A DNA stretch of 64,000 nucleotides from CAYNLG01 sp964397995 (GCA_964397995.1 CAYNLG010000005.1:18205-82204), one strand, 5' to 3'; positions 8,282-17,165 are shown, numbered from the stretch's first letter. Program-made: numbers and translations. The notes: a model not told the origin generated them from the sequence alone.

Positions 8282-9910
8282 ATGCGACGCGCAATCGTCC
8301 TCACGCTGGCTGCATCTGCCGCCGCATGGTTCGTGATACCGGCCGTGCCGACGCTGGCGGCCGACTGGCCATGTTACCTCGGCCCGACGGGCAATCACGC
8401 GGCCGCGCCGTTCGACGGGCCGATGGTGGAGCGGTGGGCCGACGCCCGCGTCGCGTGGGTCAGCGACGAACCGATTCCCGACGGCATGTCCGGCGACGGA
8501 CGCGGGCCGCGCGGCGGGCGGTTCGCCGTCTCGGGTGGCTACGGCAGTCCCGTCATTGCCGCCGGCCGCGTCTACCTCCAGTACACCCTTCCGAGCGGCG
8601 ACGTCGCCTCTGAGGAGCATGTCGCGAAGTACGGTGAGGCGACGCGGCCCAAGTTCCTGGTCGAGGCCGACGACGTCGTCCACGCCTTCGACGTTGCCAC
8701 GGGGAAGACCGCTTGGAAGGCCGTCCGCCCGCGGACCGCGATGAACATGCAGGGCTTCACGAAGGGGGGTCCGTCGCTGACGTGCTGCGTGGCCGGCGGG
8801 CGCATCTTCGCCCACTCGTGCGGCGGGCGGGTCTTCGCCTTCGACGCGAAGACGGGCGACCTGGTCTGGGAGACGAAGACCGACCGGTACCCCTTCCAGG
8901 AGACGCTTCGCGCCTGGGCCGTCGAGCGGAAGCGCATCCCCGCGTACAACCGCGACTTCAAGACCAGCCCGGCCGTCATCGGCGGCGTCCTCGTGCTGAA
9001 CGACCACCGCTACCACAAGACGATGGCCGCGAGCGGCTGGGAGTATTTCTATGACGAACCCTCGAACCTCCTGGCCCTCGACCCCGCGACGGGCGAGGAG
9101 CTGTGGCGGTTGCCGGGCGGCCTCTCGAACGGCGCGAATCCCGTCCCCTGGAAGGCCGGCGACACGTGGTGCGTCATCGCCAACGGCGGCTCCGGCGGCG
9201 GTATCCGGTGCATCGAGGTTCGCACCGGCCGCGTCCGCTGGACCGCTGCCTCGGGCGGCGGGCGGACGGTCTGCGTGGGTGGCGACATCCTTGTGGCCGA
9301 CGGGGGCGAGGGCAAGAGCCGCTATCATGTCGGCTACCGCATGGCGCCTGACGGGGCGGAGGAAATCTGGCGACTGCCCGGCACCTACGGCAGCCCGTCG
9401 CACGCGTCGCCGGCCGTCGCGGGCGACCACTGGATCAGTGAGACGAAGCCGCGCGGCAAGCTGCTCTGGGTCGAACTCGCCACCGGCCGCATTGCCGACA
9501 CCGCCCCGGCCGAGAAGGAGGGGCACTTCGGCTACTTCCCCCGCGTCATGGGCACGCGCGTCGTCTGCGGCGGGGCGGATACCGACCAGTTGCACCTCTA
9601 CGCGGTCGGCCCGGACGGGCTGCGGCTGCTGGACGACGCCCGTATCCCGAACGCCTGGGGCTACGAGACAGGGGTGCTGCCGGCCCTGGCCGACGGGCGG
9701 ATGGTTTTCCGCACGCACGACCGGCTCGTTTGCCTCGATCTGCGGAAGGGCGCGACCGCGGGGACACCTCTCGGCGAGACCGATCTGATGGCGAAGCCGG
9801 GCGAGGCGGAGGCCGCCGCCGAAGCGAAGCGCGGGACCGAACCGAAGGCCGGGCCGACGGCCGAGCCCGGCATGCCGAAGCTCGATGACATCGGCGTGGA
9901 GCTCCGGTGA
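8282..9910 (+). CDS. secreted PQQ-like beta-propeller protein
   Basis: A 542-residue exported protein with a signal peptide (cleavage likely after LAA near residue 27) followed at once by DWPCYLGPTGNHAA. That W-(P)-x-x-(R/L)GP opening is common to planctomycete PQQ-like repeat proteins. Blade motifs recur, such as VVHAFDVATGKTAWKA, VFAFDAKTGDLVWETKT and LLALDPATGEELWRLPGG. True PQQ cofactor residues are not evident, so it is better seen as a propeller scaffold of unknown ligand than as a dehydrogenase. The ATG is preceded by GGAGG about 10 bases upstream. A Glu/Ala/Pro-rich tail follows the last blade. The next reading frame begins 17 bases downstream with its own Shine-Dalgarno site. Confidence 0.85.
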   Translation: MRRAIVLTLAASAAAWFVIPAVPTLAADWPCYLGPTGNHAAAPFDGPMVERWADARVAWVSDEPIPDGMSGDGRGPRGGRFAVSGGYGSPVIAAGRVYLQYTLPSGDVASEEHVAKYGEATRPKFLVEADDVVHAFDVATGKTAWKAVRPRTAMNMQGFTKGGPSLTCCVAGGRIFAHSCGGRVFAFDAKTGDLVWETKTDRYPFQETLRAWAVERKRIPAYNRDFKTSPAVIGGVLVLNDHRYHKTMAASGWEYFYDEPSNLLALDPATGEELWRLPGGLSNGANPVPWKAGDTWCVIANGGSGGGIRCIEVRTGRVRWTAASGGGRTVCVGGDILVADGGEGKSRYHVGYRMAPDGAEEIWRLPGTYGSPSHASPAVAGDHWISETKPRGKLLWVELATGRIADTAPAEKEGHFGYFPRVMGTRVVCGGADTDQLHLYAVGPDGLRLLDDARIPNAWGYETGVLPALADGRMVFRTHDRLVCLDLRKGATAGTPLGETDLMAKPGEAEAAAEAKRGTEPKAGPTAEPGMPKLDDIGVELR

Positions 9911-11277
9911 GACGGGAGGCGGACGCCATGCGAACGCGCGGGGCAGGGGCCGTGAGGGGCGTGGTGGTCCTCGCGCTCGTCATGCTTGCGGCCGCACCCG
10001 CCCGGACCGACGGCGTCGGCGAGGCCTTCCGCGCGATGGCCGAAGACCTGGCCGGCCTGCGCCGGGTGCGCAACGCGTGGGCCAAGCGTCTGCCGCCGGC
10101 CCGCCGTCGGGCCGGCGCCGGACCGACACCCCGGGCGGCGAGCGGCTGCCTCTTCCTCGGGGAAGGCGACGGTCAGCCTGCCCGCGAAGGTGTCGTCGCC
10201 CCCGCCCCCCTGGTCAAGCGTGATGTCAAACCATTCCGGGTACTCCGGCACGAAAGCCAGGGCTTTGACGATCGTGCCTCCCTGCCGGTCGAGATGGATC
10301 CGCAGGTCCTGCTTGCCCTCGACGGCCCGGACCAGGTCGACGGCAAAGACGGCGTTGGCGCGGCTTGCGGCCGGGCCGCCCTCGGCCACGCCGCTCAGCG
10401 TGGTTTCCTGATCATACGGCTGTCCGTTACGGGTCGAGCGGATGGTGCCTTGGAGGATGTTGTGCTCGACGGCCGCGTCGATCGTGAAGGCGTACGTCCC
10501 CGCGAACGTGCCGCCGCCCGAGCCCTCCGTCTTGAAGGTGACGGTGCCGCTCAGCTTCGTGCCGTCGAACGCCAAGTCGTGCTCCACGCCCGTTGCCGTC
10601 CACCCGGCCCGTGCCCCGTGTTTGGGCGCGAGCGTCAATTCGGTCACGGTTCCGTCCCTGACCGTGGCCTCCAAGGTCACGTACCGCTGCCAGCTCGAGT
10701 GGCCTTCCATCAGGTGCCGCGTCCACAGCGTCAGGTGGGCCTTCTCCTTCGAGGCCGGGGCGAGGGCGCGGCACATGGCCTTGCCGGTGAGTTCCTGGCC
10801 GTAGTGGAAGAGTGACGCCTCGCCGGGCTGGACGCGGAGGTCGTCGGTCGTGTAGAGGAGGGTGTCGGTCAGGGTGCTGAAACGGCTGCTGAAGCGGCCC
10901 GTGACCGTGCCGCCTGACACCTTCGCATCGAGGTCCAGCAGGCAGACGTAGGTCTGCGGCAACGTGTCGAGGTTGACCCAGGCCCGCACCCGGCCCTCAA
11001 GCTTGCCATCGGCCAGCGCGAGGTTCCTCCGGTCGAAGAGCTCGGCGATCTTCAGGGTGCCGGGTACCTCGCCCCACGCCTGCAGGCACATGCCGTCGTG
11101 GAAGCCCAGGTGCAGCACCAGGTCTTTGCCCTCGGGCATGGCGCCGGGCAGACGGAGCGCGTAGCGCTCGTACGACCGCGGCACGACGAGTTGCCCCTCG
11201 GCTACGGGCTCAACCGCCTCGGCCGCGACAGCCATGGCCAGCAGGACGGGTGTCAGGGCAAGCACGCCGGATAGCAT
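9661..11277 (-). CDS. secreted beta-rich protein, 3' end apparently lost
   Basis: An exported protein of unknown family. The start at 11277 has AGGAG 6 bases upstream and a signal peptide (VLALTPVLLAMAVAAEA). About 385 residues look genuine: repeated beta-sandwich segments such as GGTVTGRFSSRFSTLTDTLL, KLSGTVTFKTEGSGGGTFAG and GDDTFAGRLTVAFPEEE. From about 10118 downward the frame continues to 9661, but the translation becomes Arg/Gly/Pro-rich and antisense to the stub at 9928 and to the PQQ-like gene. The natural C-terminus is therefore probably missing. The sandwich repeats loosely resemble the C-terminal domain of the large protein at 24547, which is an inference from motif likeness only. 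No catalytic residues can be named. Confidence 0.6.
   Translation of the reverse strand: MLSGVLALTPVLLAMAVAAEAVEPVAEGQLVVPRSYERYALRLPGAMPEGKDLVLHLGFHDGMCLQAWGEVPGTLKIAELFDRRNLALADGKLEGRVRAWVNLDTLPQTYVCLLDLDAKVSGGTVTGRFSSRFSTLTDTLLYTTDDLRVQPGEASLFHYGQELTGKAMCRALAPASKEKAHLTLWTRHLMEGHSSWQRYVTLEATVRDGTVTELTLAPKHGARAGWTATGVEHDLAFDGTKLSGTVTFKTEGSGGGTFAGTYAFTIDAAVEHNILQGTIRSTRNGQPYDQETTLSGVAEGGPAASRANAVFAVDLVRAVEGKQDLRIHLDRQGGTIVKALAFVPEYPEWFDITLDQGGGGDDTFAGRLTVAFPEEEAAARRPGCRSGAGPTAGRRQTLGPRVAHPAQAGQVFGHRAEGLADAVGPGGCGRKHDEREDHHAPHGPCPARSHGVRLPSHRSSTPMSSSFGMPGSAVGPAFGSVPRFASAAASASPGFAIRSVSPRGVPAVAPFRRSRQTSRSCVRKTIRPSARAGSTPVS
9928..10125 (+). pseudogene. 5' stub of a truncated exported protein
   Basis: A good GGGAGG site and an ATG start a short coding stretch downstream of the PQQ-like gene: a signal peptide (VVVLALVMLAAAPART) and a helical segment EAFRAMAEDLAGLRRVRNAW. 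Coding character stops near 10125. The frame stays open to 10815, but everything after about 10125 is simply antisense to the gene on the other strand. I read this as the 5' remnant of a gene whose 3' part was lost. The family is not recognisable from about 65 residues. An assembly join is the alternative. Confidence 0.45.
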
Positions 11278-11318
11278 AGCAGTCTCCTTCTGAGTCGGAT
11301 GCACGGGACATTGCGGCC

Positions 11319-12368
11319 TCAGGTGTCCACGCCGGTCTTCAGCGGCACCACGCCGCTCCAGGTCCGCACGACGCCCGTGAAGCCGCCCTTCGACGGCTCG
11401 CCGTCGGCCATGGCCGCCACCAGGTGCGTCGGCGTGCCGCCCTCGATCAGGAGGAACGGCCGCTCCAGGTTCGCGAGTTCGCGCGTGCTGCCGTCGTCGA
11501 AGCGGAGGCGGCGGCTGTAGGCCTTCGGCCGTGGGGCGGGCGTCCACGCGAAGCCGTCCGGCGAGAGCAGGTGGGCGCCGGCGTGCCACTCGCCCGTCGT
11601 CGCGCCGGTCAGATCCTTGGCGATCATTTCGAAATGCCCGCCCGCCTCCCAGACGAACGGGTCCTCCAGCGACTCGCCTTCGGTGTCGAAGAGCGGGGCG
11701 TCGCTCCGCCACGCGGGCTCGCCCCCGAGGGCGGCCGGGTCATCGTAGACCGCCAGGCCCAGACGGCAGCCGCGCTCCTTGATGTAGCTGCGGTAGTAGA
11801 GGAGCAGGCGGCCGTCGGAGGCGGCGCACGGCGACGGATTCGTCACCACGTGGGCGTCCCACATCCCCGGCCGCGCCACGAGCAGCGGTCGGTCCGGCCG
11901 CTCCCACGGCCCCGCGGGGTCGTCGGCGACGGCCACGCCGATGCGAATCTGCCGGTACCACGGGTAGAACGCCGGCCCCGCTTCGAGCTCGTCGGCCGTC
12001 GGCTTCGGGCCCTCGAACGTGGTGCCGATGTAGAAGAGGGTGTAGCGGCCCCGCCAGCGGACGATGACCGGGTTGTGGGTCATGCGGCCGTCCCAGTACG
12101 CCGGGCCGCGGTCGCCGAGGACGACTTCCTCGAACGTGTAGGGCCCTTCGGGCTCGTCGGCGGTCGCACGCACGATCTCCGAGTAGCTCTGGTACGCCGG
12201 CAGGAACCGCAGTTCGTGCGGCCACCGGGCCGCAAAGAGATGGTACCGCCCGTCGCCGCCTTGGACGACGGATCCGCACCAGACCCACCAGCCCTCCTGG
12301 CGGAAGCCGCCTTTCGTGCAGGCTGGAAGCAGGCGGTCGGCAAACGGGACGTGGTCGGGGACAGGCAT
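11319..12368 (-). CDS. GH43-like five-bladed propeller glycosidase
   Basis: A 349-residue protein with the look of the five-bladed beta-propeller glycosidases (GH43 and related families) that release sugars from plant or algal polysaccharides. Typical segments are GGDGRYHLFAARWP near the start, DGRMTHNPVIVRWRGRYTLF (an Asp and the HNP turn of the family), RPGMWDAHVVTNPSP, LLLYYRS and LEDPFVWEAGGHFEMIAKD (an E-DPF motif typical of this clan). The first two and the last supply likely acidic catalytic residues. No signal peptide is seen, so it probably acts on imported oligosaccharides. The ATG at 12368 is preceded by GGAGG. The divergent AraC-type gene 78 bases away is its likely regulator. Confidence 0.75.
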   Translation of the reverse strand: MPVPDHVPFADRLLPACTKGGFRQEGWWVWCGSVVQGGDGRYHLFAARWPHELRFLPAYQSYSEIVRATADEPEGPYTFEEVVLGDRGPAYWDGRMTHNPVIVRWRGRYTLFYIGTTFEGPKPTADELEAGPAFYPWYRQIRIGVAVADDPAGPWERPDRPLLVARPGMWDAHVVTNPSPCAASDGRLLLYYRSYIKERGCRLGLAVYDDPAALGGEPAWRSDAPLFDTEGESLEDPFVWEAGGHFEMIAKDLTGATTGEWHAGAHLLSPDGFAWTPAPRPKAYSRRLRFDDGSTRELANLERPFLLIEGGTPTHLVAAMADGEPSKGGFTGVVRTWSGVVPLKTGVDT

Positions 12369-12409
12369 GGCACCTCCTTCGCTGACGGCCCCATCGTAGC
12401 ACGGGGGGC

Positions 12410-12438
12410 TTGTCAAAAGATAGCGCCTGATTTACACT
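12410..12438 (+). promoter_or_regulatory. promoter of the AraC-type regulator, leaderless geometry
   Basis: TTGTCA, 17 bases, TACACT. The -10 box ends 7 bases before the ATG at 12446 and no Shine-Dalgarno lies between, so transcription should begin at or next to the start codon. Confidence 0.65.
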
Positions 12439-12445
12439 GCGTAGC

Positions 12446-13297
12446 ATGTCCCGCCCCCGGTCAGCGTTGCCCCACTCGTTTGCTCGTGCCTGGTACGGGA
12501 CCTGCCTCAAGGTCCGGTGGGCGGACTGGCGGGACGCCCACCACAAGCAGCACGCGGCGCGCGACCACTATTCGCTGGCGGGCGTTCTGGCCGGTCGACT
12601 GGCCCTGCGTTCCTACAAGTTCAACCTCGTCCTGGCCGCTGGCGAGGCGGCCATCCTCCCGCCGGGCTTTGGGCACACCGCGGAGGCGGCCCTCGTCGAT
12701 GGAGCCTGCCGGGTCCTCGAGGTGGGCTTCTCCGTGGAGGCCGCCGACGGCATGGCCGACGCCCTGGCCGGCCTGCCGCTTCCGTGTGCCGTGCGGTTCT
12801 CCGGCACGAGGCCGTGGCGGGTATGGGGGGAGCGGCTGACGCGGGCCCTGAGCGGGCGCGCCGTGACGGACCGCCTCCGGGCGCGACCCCACCTTGACCA
12901 GTTGCTTGCGGACTACCTGGCATGTGGTTTCGAGCAGGGGGTGCTCCGGGAGTGGCCCCACCGTCCCATGCCGGAGTGGCTTCAGGCCGCCGAGCAGGTG
13001 ATTGTCCGCGAGTACCGGTCGCCGCAGTTCGATTTGGCCCGGCTGGCGCAGATACTCGGGGTGTCTCTGGGTCACCTGAAACGGGCGTTTCGCGACGCGT
13101 TCGGTACGCCCCCGGGCGCACGCCTCCGTTCGGTACGTCTCGAGAACGCGTCCAGGATGTTGCGCTCCAACCCCGAGCTCAGCATTGGCGAAGTGGCGGG
13201 CCGGTGCGGCTACGCCCGCCTGACGTCATTCGACCGGGCCTTCGTCCGACATTACGGCGTGCCGCCGAGCGCCCTGCGCAGCCGGCGGCAGCCGTAG
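12446..13297 (+). CDS. AraC-family transcriptional regulator
   Basis: A 283-residue regulator. The N-terminal half is a cupin-like sensor region (LAAGEAAILPPGFGHTAEAA, the usual effector pocket). The C-terminal 100 residues are the double helix-turn-helix: FDLARLAQILGVSLGHLKRAF with FGTPPGARLRSVRLENASRML, then LSIGEVAGRCGYARLTSFDRAF ending in the conserved HYGVPPSALR. The gene is divergent from the GH43-like glycosidase, so a role in sugar-responsive activation of that gene is the simplest reading. Its own promoter predicts a leaderless transcript. Confidence 0.9.
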   Translation: MSRPRSALPHSFARAWYGTCLKVRWADWRDAHHKQHAARDHYSLAGVLAGRLALRSYKFNLVLAAGEAAILPPGFGHTAEAALVDGACRVLEVGFSVEAADGMADALAGLPLPCAVRFSGTRPWRVWGERLTRALSGRAVTDRLRARPHLDQLLADYLACGFEQGVLREWPHRPMPEWLQAAEQVIVREYRSPQFDLARLAQILGVSLGHLKRAFRDAFGTPPGARLRSVRLENASRMLRSNPELSIGEVAGRCGYARLTSFDRAFVRHYGVPPSALRSRRQP

Positions 13298-13354
13298 AGC
13301 CGTGGCCGCCGTGTGGGGCCGCCTTGGCGTCGTGATCCCGTTCGGTTGTCCCGG

Positions 13355-13384
13355 TTGCTCCGGGCCGTCGCTCAGTCGTATAGT
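13355..13384 (+). promoter_or_regulatory. promoter of the second PEP-CTERM gene
   Basis: TTGCTC, 18 bases, TATAGT, about 65 bases before the ATG at 13450. Unlike the leaderless cases, this transcript has a leader with a GAAAGGA ribosome-binding site. Confidence 0.6.
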
Positions 13385-13449
13385 CTGGGAGAGGGGTGCC
13401 TGGCGGAGATGCGGCTGCCGGGATTGCCACGTTTTTCGAAAGGACCACG

Positions 13450-14358
13450 ATGCGACGATTCCTTCTGGTGGGCGGCACCGCGCTGGCCGCCGTGTGCGGT
13501 TGGGCGGTCGCCGCTTGGGCCGCCGACGACTTCAATCCGCCGTCCTGGGTCGATACCGACGGCAACGGCAAGCGCGACAACCGGGACGCGCACTTTCTGG
13601 AGCCCGGTGAGTTGCTCGTGATCGGTGTGAACCCGGACTGGGACCCACCGGCGCACTCGACCTCGTACCATTGGCACTGGTGGCCGACGCAGCCGTCCTT
13701 TGCTGCTCAAGGCTACTACGAAGAGTACGACGCCTTCGTCTCAGACACATGGTACATGCCCGACCACCAGCAGAACCTCTGGAAGCAGGACGGGGCGGGG
13801 GGGCCGTGGGTGGAGCACTCGCCCGCCCCCATGCCGCGCGCCTGGGCTCACGTGACGCCCCCCGTCGACACCCCGCGTTGGGAGGGGCAGTCCGTGCCGG
13901 CCGGGATGCCCCGCGGCCAGATTCTCAGCGGGGTGCATGGCGGCGTGACCTGGAGCGCGGACGAGCCGAACGGGACATACGGCGGGGTATTCGAGATGCC
14001 GCTCTGGATGGGGCTGGCCCTGCCCGAGACGCGGGTGCGGCTGCAGTACGGCGGCGGGTATGGGTCCTATGGTGACTACACGTACTGGACGACCACCCTC
14101 GAGGGGTTCGCCGACGGCTCAACGGTGGCCAACGTGCCCGTGGTGCGGACCTACCGGAGCCCGGTGGATGGGACGATCTACTACGAGGACTGGACGTTTG
14201 CCGGGTGTCCCGACTGGATGCGGCTGACCATCGACTTCACGGGGACGGGGCCGGTCGATCAGGTGCTGATCGATACGATCGCGGTGCCAGAGCCGACGAC
14301 CCTTGCGCTGGTCGGCCTCGGGCTGGCGAGGCTGGTTCGACGGCGCCGGGCCGCGTGA
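13450..14358 (+). CDS. secreted PEP-CTERM protein of unknown function
   Basis: A 302-residue exported protein: signal peptide ending in AAWA near residue 25, then a Trp/Tyr/Pro-rich region without a recognised domain (DTDGNGKRDNRDAHF resembles a single calcium-binding loop; YHWHWWPTQPSF and GGVFEMPLWMGLALPETRV are typical segments). The C-terminus from about residue 278 is VPEPTTLALVGLGLARLV followed by five basic residues: a clean PEP-CTERM exosortase signal. RBS GAAAGGA lies 7 bases before the ATG and a good promoter lies upstream. It is probably attached at, or processed through, the cell envelope. Function unknown. Confidence 0.8.
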   Translation: MRRFLLVGGTALAAVCGWAVAAWAADDFNPPSWVDTDGNGKRDNRDAHFLEPGELLVIGVNPDWDPPAHSTSYHWHWWPTQPSFAAQGYYEEYDAFVSDTWYMPDHQQNLWKQDGAGGPWVEHSPAPMPRAWAHVTPPVDTPRWEGQSVPAGMPRGQILSGVHGGVTWSADEPNGTYGGVFEMPLWMGLALPETRVRLQYGGGYGSYGDYTYWTTTLEGFADGSTVANVPVVRTYRSPVDGTIYYEDWTFAGCPDWMRLTIDFTGTGPVDQVLIDTIAVPEPTTLALVGLGLARLVRRRRAA

Positions 14359-14389
14359 CTGTCGGCCCCGCGCCGTTGCGGTGTGCCGT

Positions 14390-15967
14390 TCACGGCCGCG
14401 ACGCCCGCAGGTCGTAGCACGCCACGCCTCCCTTGCGGTGGACGACCAGCCGCCCGTCGGCCAGGGCCGGCGTCGTGCACCGGTAGACGCCGAGGCGGTC
14501 CTTCCCGAGCTCACTGAACGCCTTCGGGTCGGCGGCCAGCAGCAGCGTCGTCTTGCCGCCCGAGACGGTGGCGACGACCTTCCCGTCGGCCGCCACCGCG
14601 GAGGTCACGTCCACCTTCGGGGCCGCCTCGTTCCAGGCGATCTTGCCGGTCTTGGCCTCGACGCAGACCGCCCGGCCGTCGACGACGGCATAGACGTGTC
14701 CGCCCATCATGACGGGGCTGGCGCCGCGCGTCTTGACGGGCACGCTCCAGAGCTGCGTGGCCGCCTCCGGCGTCAGGCGATAGGCCACAAGGCCGAGGTC
14801 GTCGCGGTCGGTCGTGACGGCCGCGATGTTGCCCGCGACGGCCGGCGTCGACCACTTGCCGCCGGGCACCCGCCATGCCACCGCGCCGGTCTTCAGGTCG
14901 ACGCAGCACAGGTCCTTCTCGGTGTTCGCGAGCACGTACGCCTGGGCTCCCGGCCGCCAGAGGACGGGCGAGCCGTGCCTGCCCTTGACCTCGGGCTGTT
15001 CCCAGCGGACCTCGCCGGTGGCCGCGTCGAGCGCCCGGAGATGGCCAGCCATGACGACGACCAGCCCGTCGGCCGCCAGTGGCGAGGTCGTGATGTCGCC
15101 GCCTCCGACCTTCGCCTCCCATCGTTTCTCGCCCGACGCCAGATCCAGGGCCCAGACCTGGCCGTCGGAGCCGGTGGCGTATGCGATGTCGCCCGCGACG
15201 CAGGGCGTGCCGGACGCGCGGCCGCTCGGGCGCCCGGCGAAGGTTGCCTGCCAGAGGGTGCGGCCGTCGCCCAAGGCGAGACAGAGGACGACGTCCTTCG
15301 CCTCCTTCCGTTCGGTGGGAATCTCCCGCGCGACGGCCTTCTGCACGTCCTCGTCCAAGCCCTTCTCGGCGAACCAGGCGTCGAGAGCGTCTTGCGTCGG
15401 GAACGTCCGGTCGGCGATCTCGGCCAGCGTCTCCAGCGTGGCCAGGTCGAGGGCCTTCCGGCCGCGCTTGAGGCGGTCCTTGACGTCGCGGCCGTGGGCC
15501 TCGCGCTGGGCCTCCGTCAGGTGCTTCTCGCCCCAGGCATCGATCCAGGCGTCGCGCTCCTTGCCGTCGAGAGCCTCGCGTTCGTCGCTGGTGCGGGCGG
15601 CCTCGACCTTGGCGGCCACGTCGGGCGGCAGGGGCGTCTTCGGCCGGCCGAGCCTCTCCAGGGCCTTCGCGGTCAGCGTCCGCTCGGGGAACGGCACGGC
15701 GTAGTTGTGCGCCATGTACATAATCACCCGGTCGCCCGCCACCGTGGGGCTCGCATAGCCGCCCTCCGGGACGTCGGTTCGGTCCCAGGCGAGCGGCGGC
15801 CCGTCCTCCGGCCACGCGGCCAAGAGGGCGGGGCTGTCGGAGGCCGCGCCCGTCCCGGCGGCGTCCCCACGCCAGCACGGCCAGTCGCCGGCGGTTGCGG
15901 CTGACGCCAGGCCGGCCAGAAGGAACAGAACGGTCATTGCGGTCGAGGGCGCGGGCGGGCGAGTCAT
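14390..15967 (-). CDS. secreted PQQ-like beta-propeller protein with helical insert
   Basis: A 525-residue exported protein. The signal peptide ends at ATA-GDWPCWRGD, the same opening as the other PQQ-like protein here. Blades carry repeats such as VWALDLASGEKRWEAKVGG, LRALDAATGEVRWEQPEV and CCVDLKTGAVAWRVPGG. Between the first and second blade (about residues 95-225) is a charged helical insert rich in Lys/Glu/Arg, which is unusual and could be an interaction module. There is no evidence that it binds PQQ. It is convergent with the second PEP-CTERM gene, with 31 bases between the stops. GGAG precedes the ATG. Confidence 0.82.
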   Translation of the reverse strand: MTRPPAPSTAMTVLFLLAGLASAATAGDWPCWRGDAAGTGAASDSPALLAAWPEDGPPLAWDRTDVPEGGYASPTVAGDRVIMYMAHNYAVPFPERTLTAKALERLGRPKTPLPPDVAAKVEAARTSDEREALDGKERDAWIDAWGEKHLTEAQREAHGRDVKDRLKRGRKALDLATLETLAEIADRTFPTQDALDAWFAEKGLDEDVQKAVAREIPTERKEAKDVVLCLALGDGRTLWQATFAGRPSGRASGTPCVAGDIAYATGSDGQVWALDLASGEKRWEAKVGGGDITTSPLAADGLVVVMAGHLRALDAATGEVRWEQPEVKGRHGSPVLWRPGAQAYVLANTEKDLCCVDLKTGAVAWRVPGGKWSTPAVAGNIAAVTTDRDDLGLVAYRLTPEAATQLWSVPVKTRGASPVMMGGHVYAVVDGRAVCVEAKTGKIAWNEAAPKVDVTSAVAADGKVVATVSGGKTTLLLAADPKAFSELGKDRLGVYRCTTPALADGRLVVHRKGGVACYDLRASRP

Positions 15968-16027
15968 TGGCGGCTCCGGAGTATCACTGGGGCTCTTGCG
16001 TCACGGGCACGGTGTCCGTGATGCCGT

Positions 16028-16055
16028 ATAGTAGGCGCCTGCCGCCGCACGTCCA
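16028..16055 (-). promoter_or_regulatory. candidate promoter of the second PQQ-like gene
   Basis: On the minus strand TGGACG, 16 bases, TACTAT, about 60 bases before the ATG at 15967. The -35 match is only moderate. Confidence 0.4.
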
Positions 16056-16194
16056 GGGGCTTGGGCGGGGCTCCTCCCACGGTGCGGACGCGAGCCCTCC
16101 TCCTCGCGGATCGGTTTTCCGGTAGCCCCCGCGGGTCCGTGTGGCCTACAATAGCCGTCACGGTTCCTGACCTGAACCCACGAGGAGGCGGCGC

Positions 16195-16698
16195 ATGACG
16201 CTCAGTGAGAAGCTTTGCGGCATTTTGAAGATGGGCATCGAGAAGGAGCAGGCGGCCCACGACTTCTACCTGCGGGCGGCCGACAATACCGACAACGTGC
16301 TCGGCAAGCAGATGTTCGAACGGTTGGCGGGCGAGGAGGCCAATCACGAGACGCTGCTCCGGGACTGGTCGACCGAGGGCGAGTGCCCGGTCGAGGCCAC
16401 CTTCGAGCCGCCCGACAAGGAACTCCTGGAGCGCGGCTACACGCAGGTGGACAAGACGGTCCAGCCGACGTCCGACGATCTGGAGGCCATCGAACTCGGC
16501 CGCAAGATGGAACGCAAGGCCATCGACTTCTACCAGGCCGCCGCCGCCGACGCCGACGACGAGGAATCGAAGAACCTGTTGATGCGGCTGAAGGCCGAGG
16601 AGGATCGGCACCTGGCGCTGTTGACCGACCTCTACGATTACATGAAGGATCCGAACCTCTGGAGTGTCCGGGACGAGGGCGCCCACTTCGACTCCTAG
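16195..16698 (+). CDS. ferritin-like (rubrerythrin-type) diiron protein
   Basis: A 167-residue four-helix protein of the ferritin-like superfamily. Both halves carry the diiron signature: IEKEQAAHDFYLRAA then GEEANHETLLRDW, and KMERKAIDFYQAAAADA then KAEEDRHLALLTDL, so Glu and EExxH ligands are complete for a binuclear iron site. There is no rubredoxin C-terminal domain, so it is a short form. Such proteins act in peroxide detoxification or iron handling in the cytoplasm. A GAGGAGG site lies 7 bases before the ATG, and a TACAAT box at 16147-16152 is a plausible -10, although the matching -35 is unclear. Confidence 0.88.
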   Translation: MTLSEKLCGILKMGIEKEQAAHDFYLRAADNTDNVLGKQMFERLAGEEANHETLLRDWSTEGECPVEATFEPPDKELLERGYTQVDKTVQPTSDDLEAIELGRKMERKAIDFYQAAAADADDEESKNLLMRLKAEEDRHLALLTDLYDYMKDPNLWSVRDEGAHFDS

Positions 16699-16934
16699 GC
16701 GGCTCGGGACGCTCCGGATCGCCCACGGCCGCGCGGCACGCCAAAGTCATCGAACACTTGCATGGCCATGCCGCCGCGGTATACTGGATGTCCGGCCAAA
16801 GGGCGGGAGAGGCGACCGGCGTTGCCGGTCGGCCGCGTCCCGCCGTCTCGGAAACGGTTGCCGACGCGCGGCGCGCGTGCGCCGGGGTACGGCAGGCGTG
16901 GACACGAAAGGCAGAACGCCGAAAGGAGGCGGGG

Positions 16935-17165
16935 ATGAAGGGGCTCGCGTACTGGTTGCTGGTGGCGCTCGTGGCAATGCCGGTGATGCTCGTCGGTTGC
17001 GCTGAGGATGACACCGGCGAGGACGTGGAAGAGGCGTTGGAGGAGGCCGGCGAGGCCGCCGAGGAGGGCCTGGAAGAGGCCGGCGAAGGCATGGAAGAGG
17101 CTCCCGAAGCGACCGAAGAGGCTCTTGAGGAGGCGGCCGAGGAGACCGAAGAGGCCGTCGAGTAG
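16935..17165 (+). CDS. small acidic repeat lipoprotein
   Basis: A 76-residue predicted lipoprotein: signal peptide with lipobox MLVGC (Cys near residue 23), then a mature part of about 50 residues made almost wholly of Glu/Ala/Gly repeats (EEALEEAGEAAEEGLEEAGE-like heptad spacing). It should form an acidic amphipathic or coiled helix at the membrane. AAAGGAGG lies 5 bases before the ATG. It is followed 47 bases later by a second gene of the same design, suggesting duplication. Function unknown; comparable small acidic lipoproteins are often seen under stress control. Confidence 0.7.
   Translation: MKGLAYWLLVALVAMPVMLVGCAEDDTGEDVEEALEEAGEAAEEGLEEAGEGMEEAPEATEEALEEAAEETEEAVE

Noticed and set aside
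10126..10815. Continuation of the plus-strand frame from 9928
   Set aside because: It is wholly antisense to the beta-rich exported protein and lacks any protein-like pattern.
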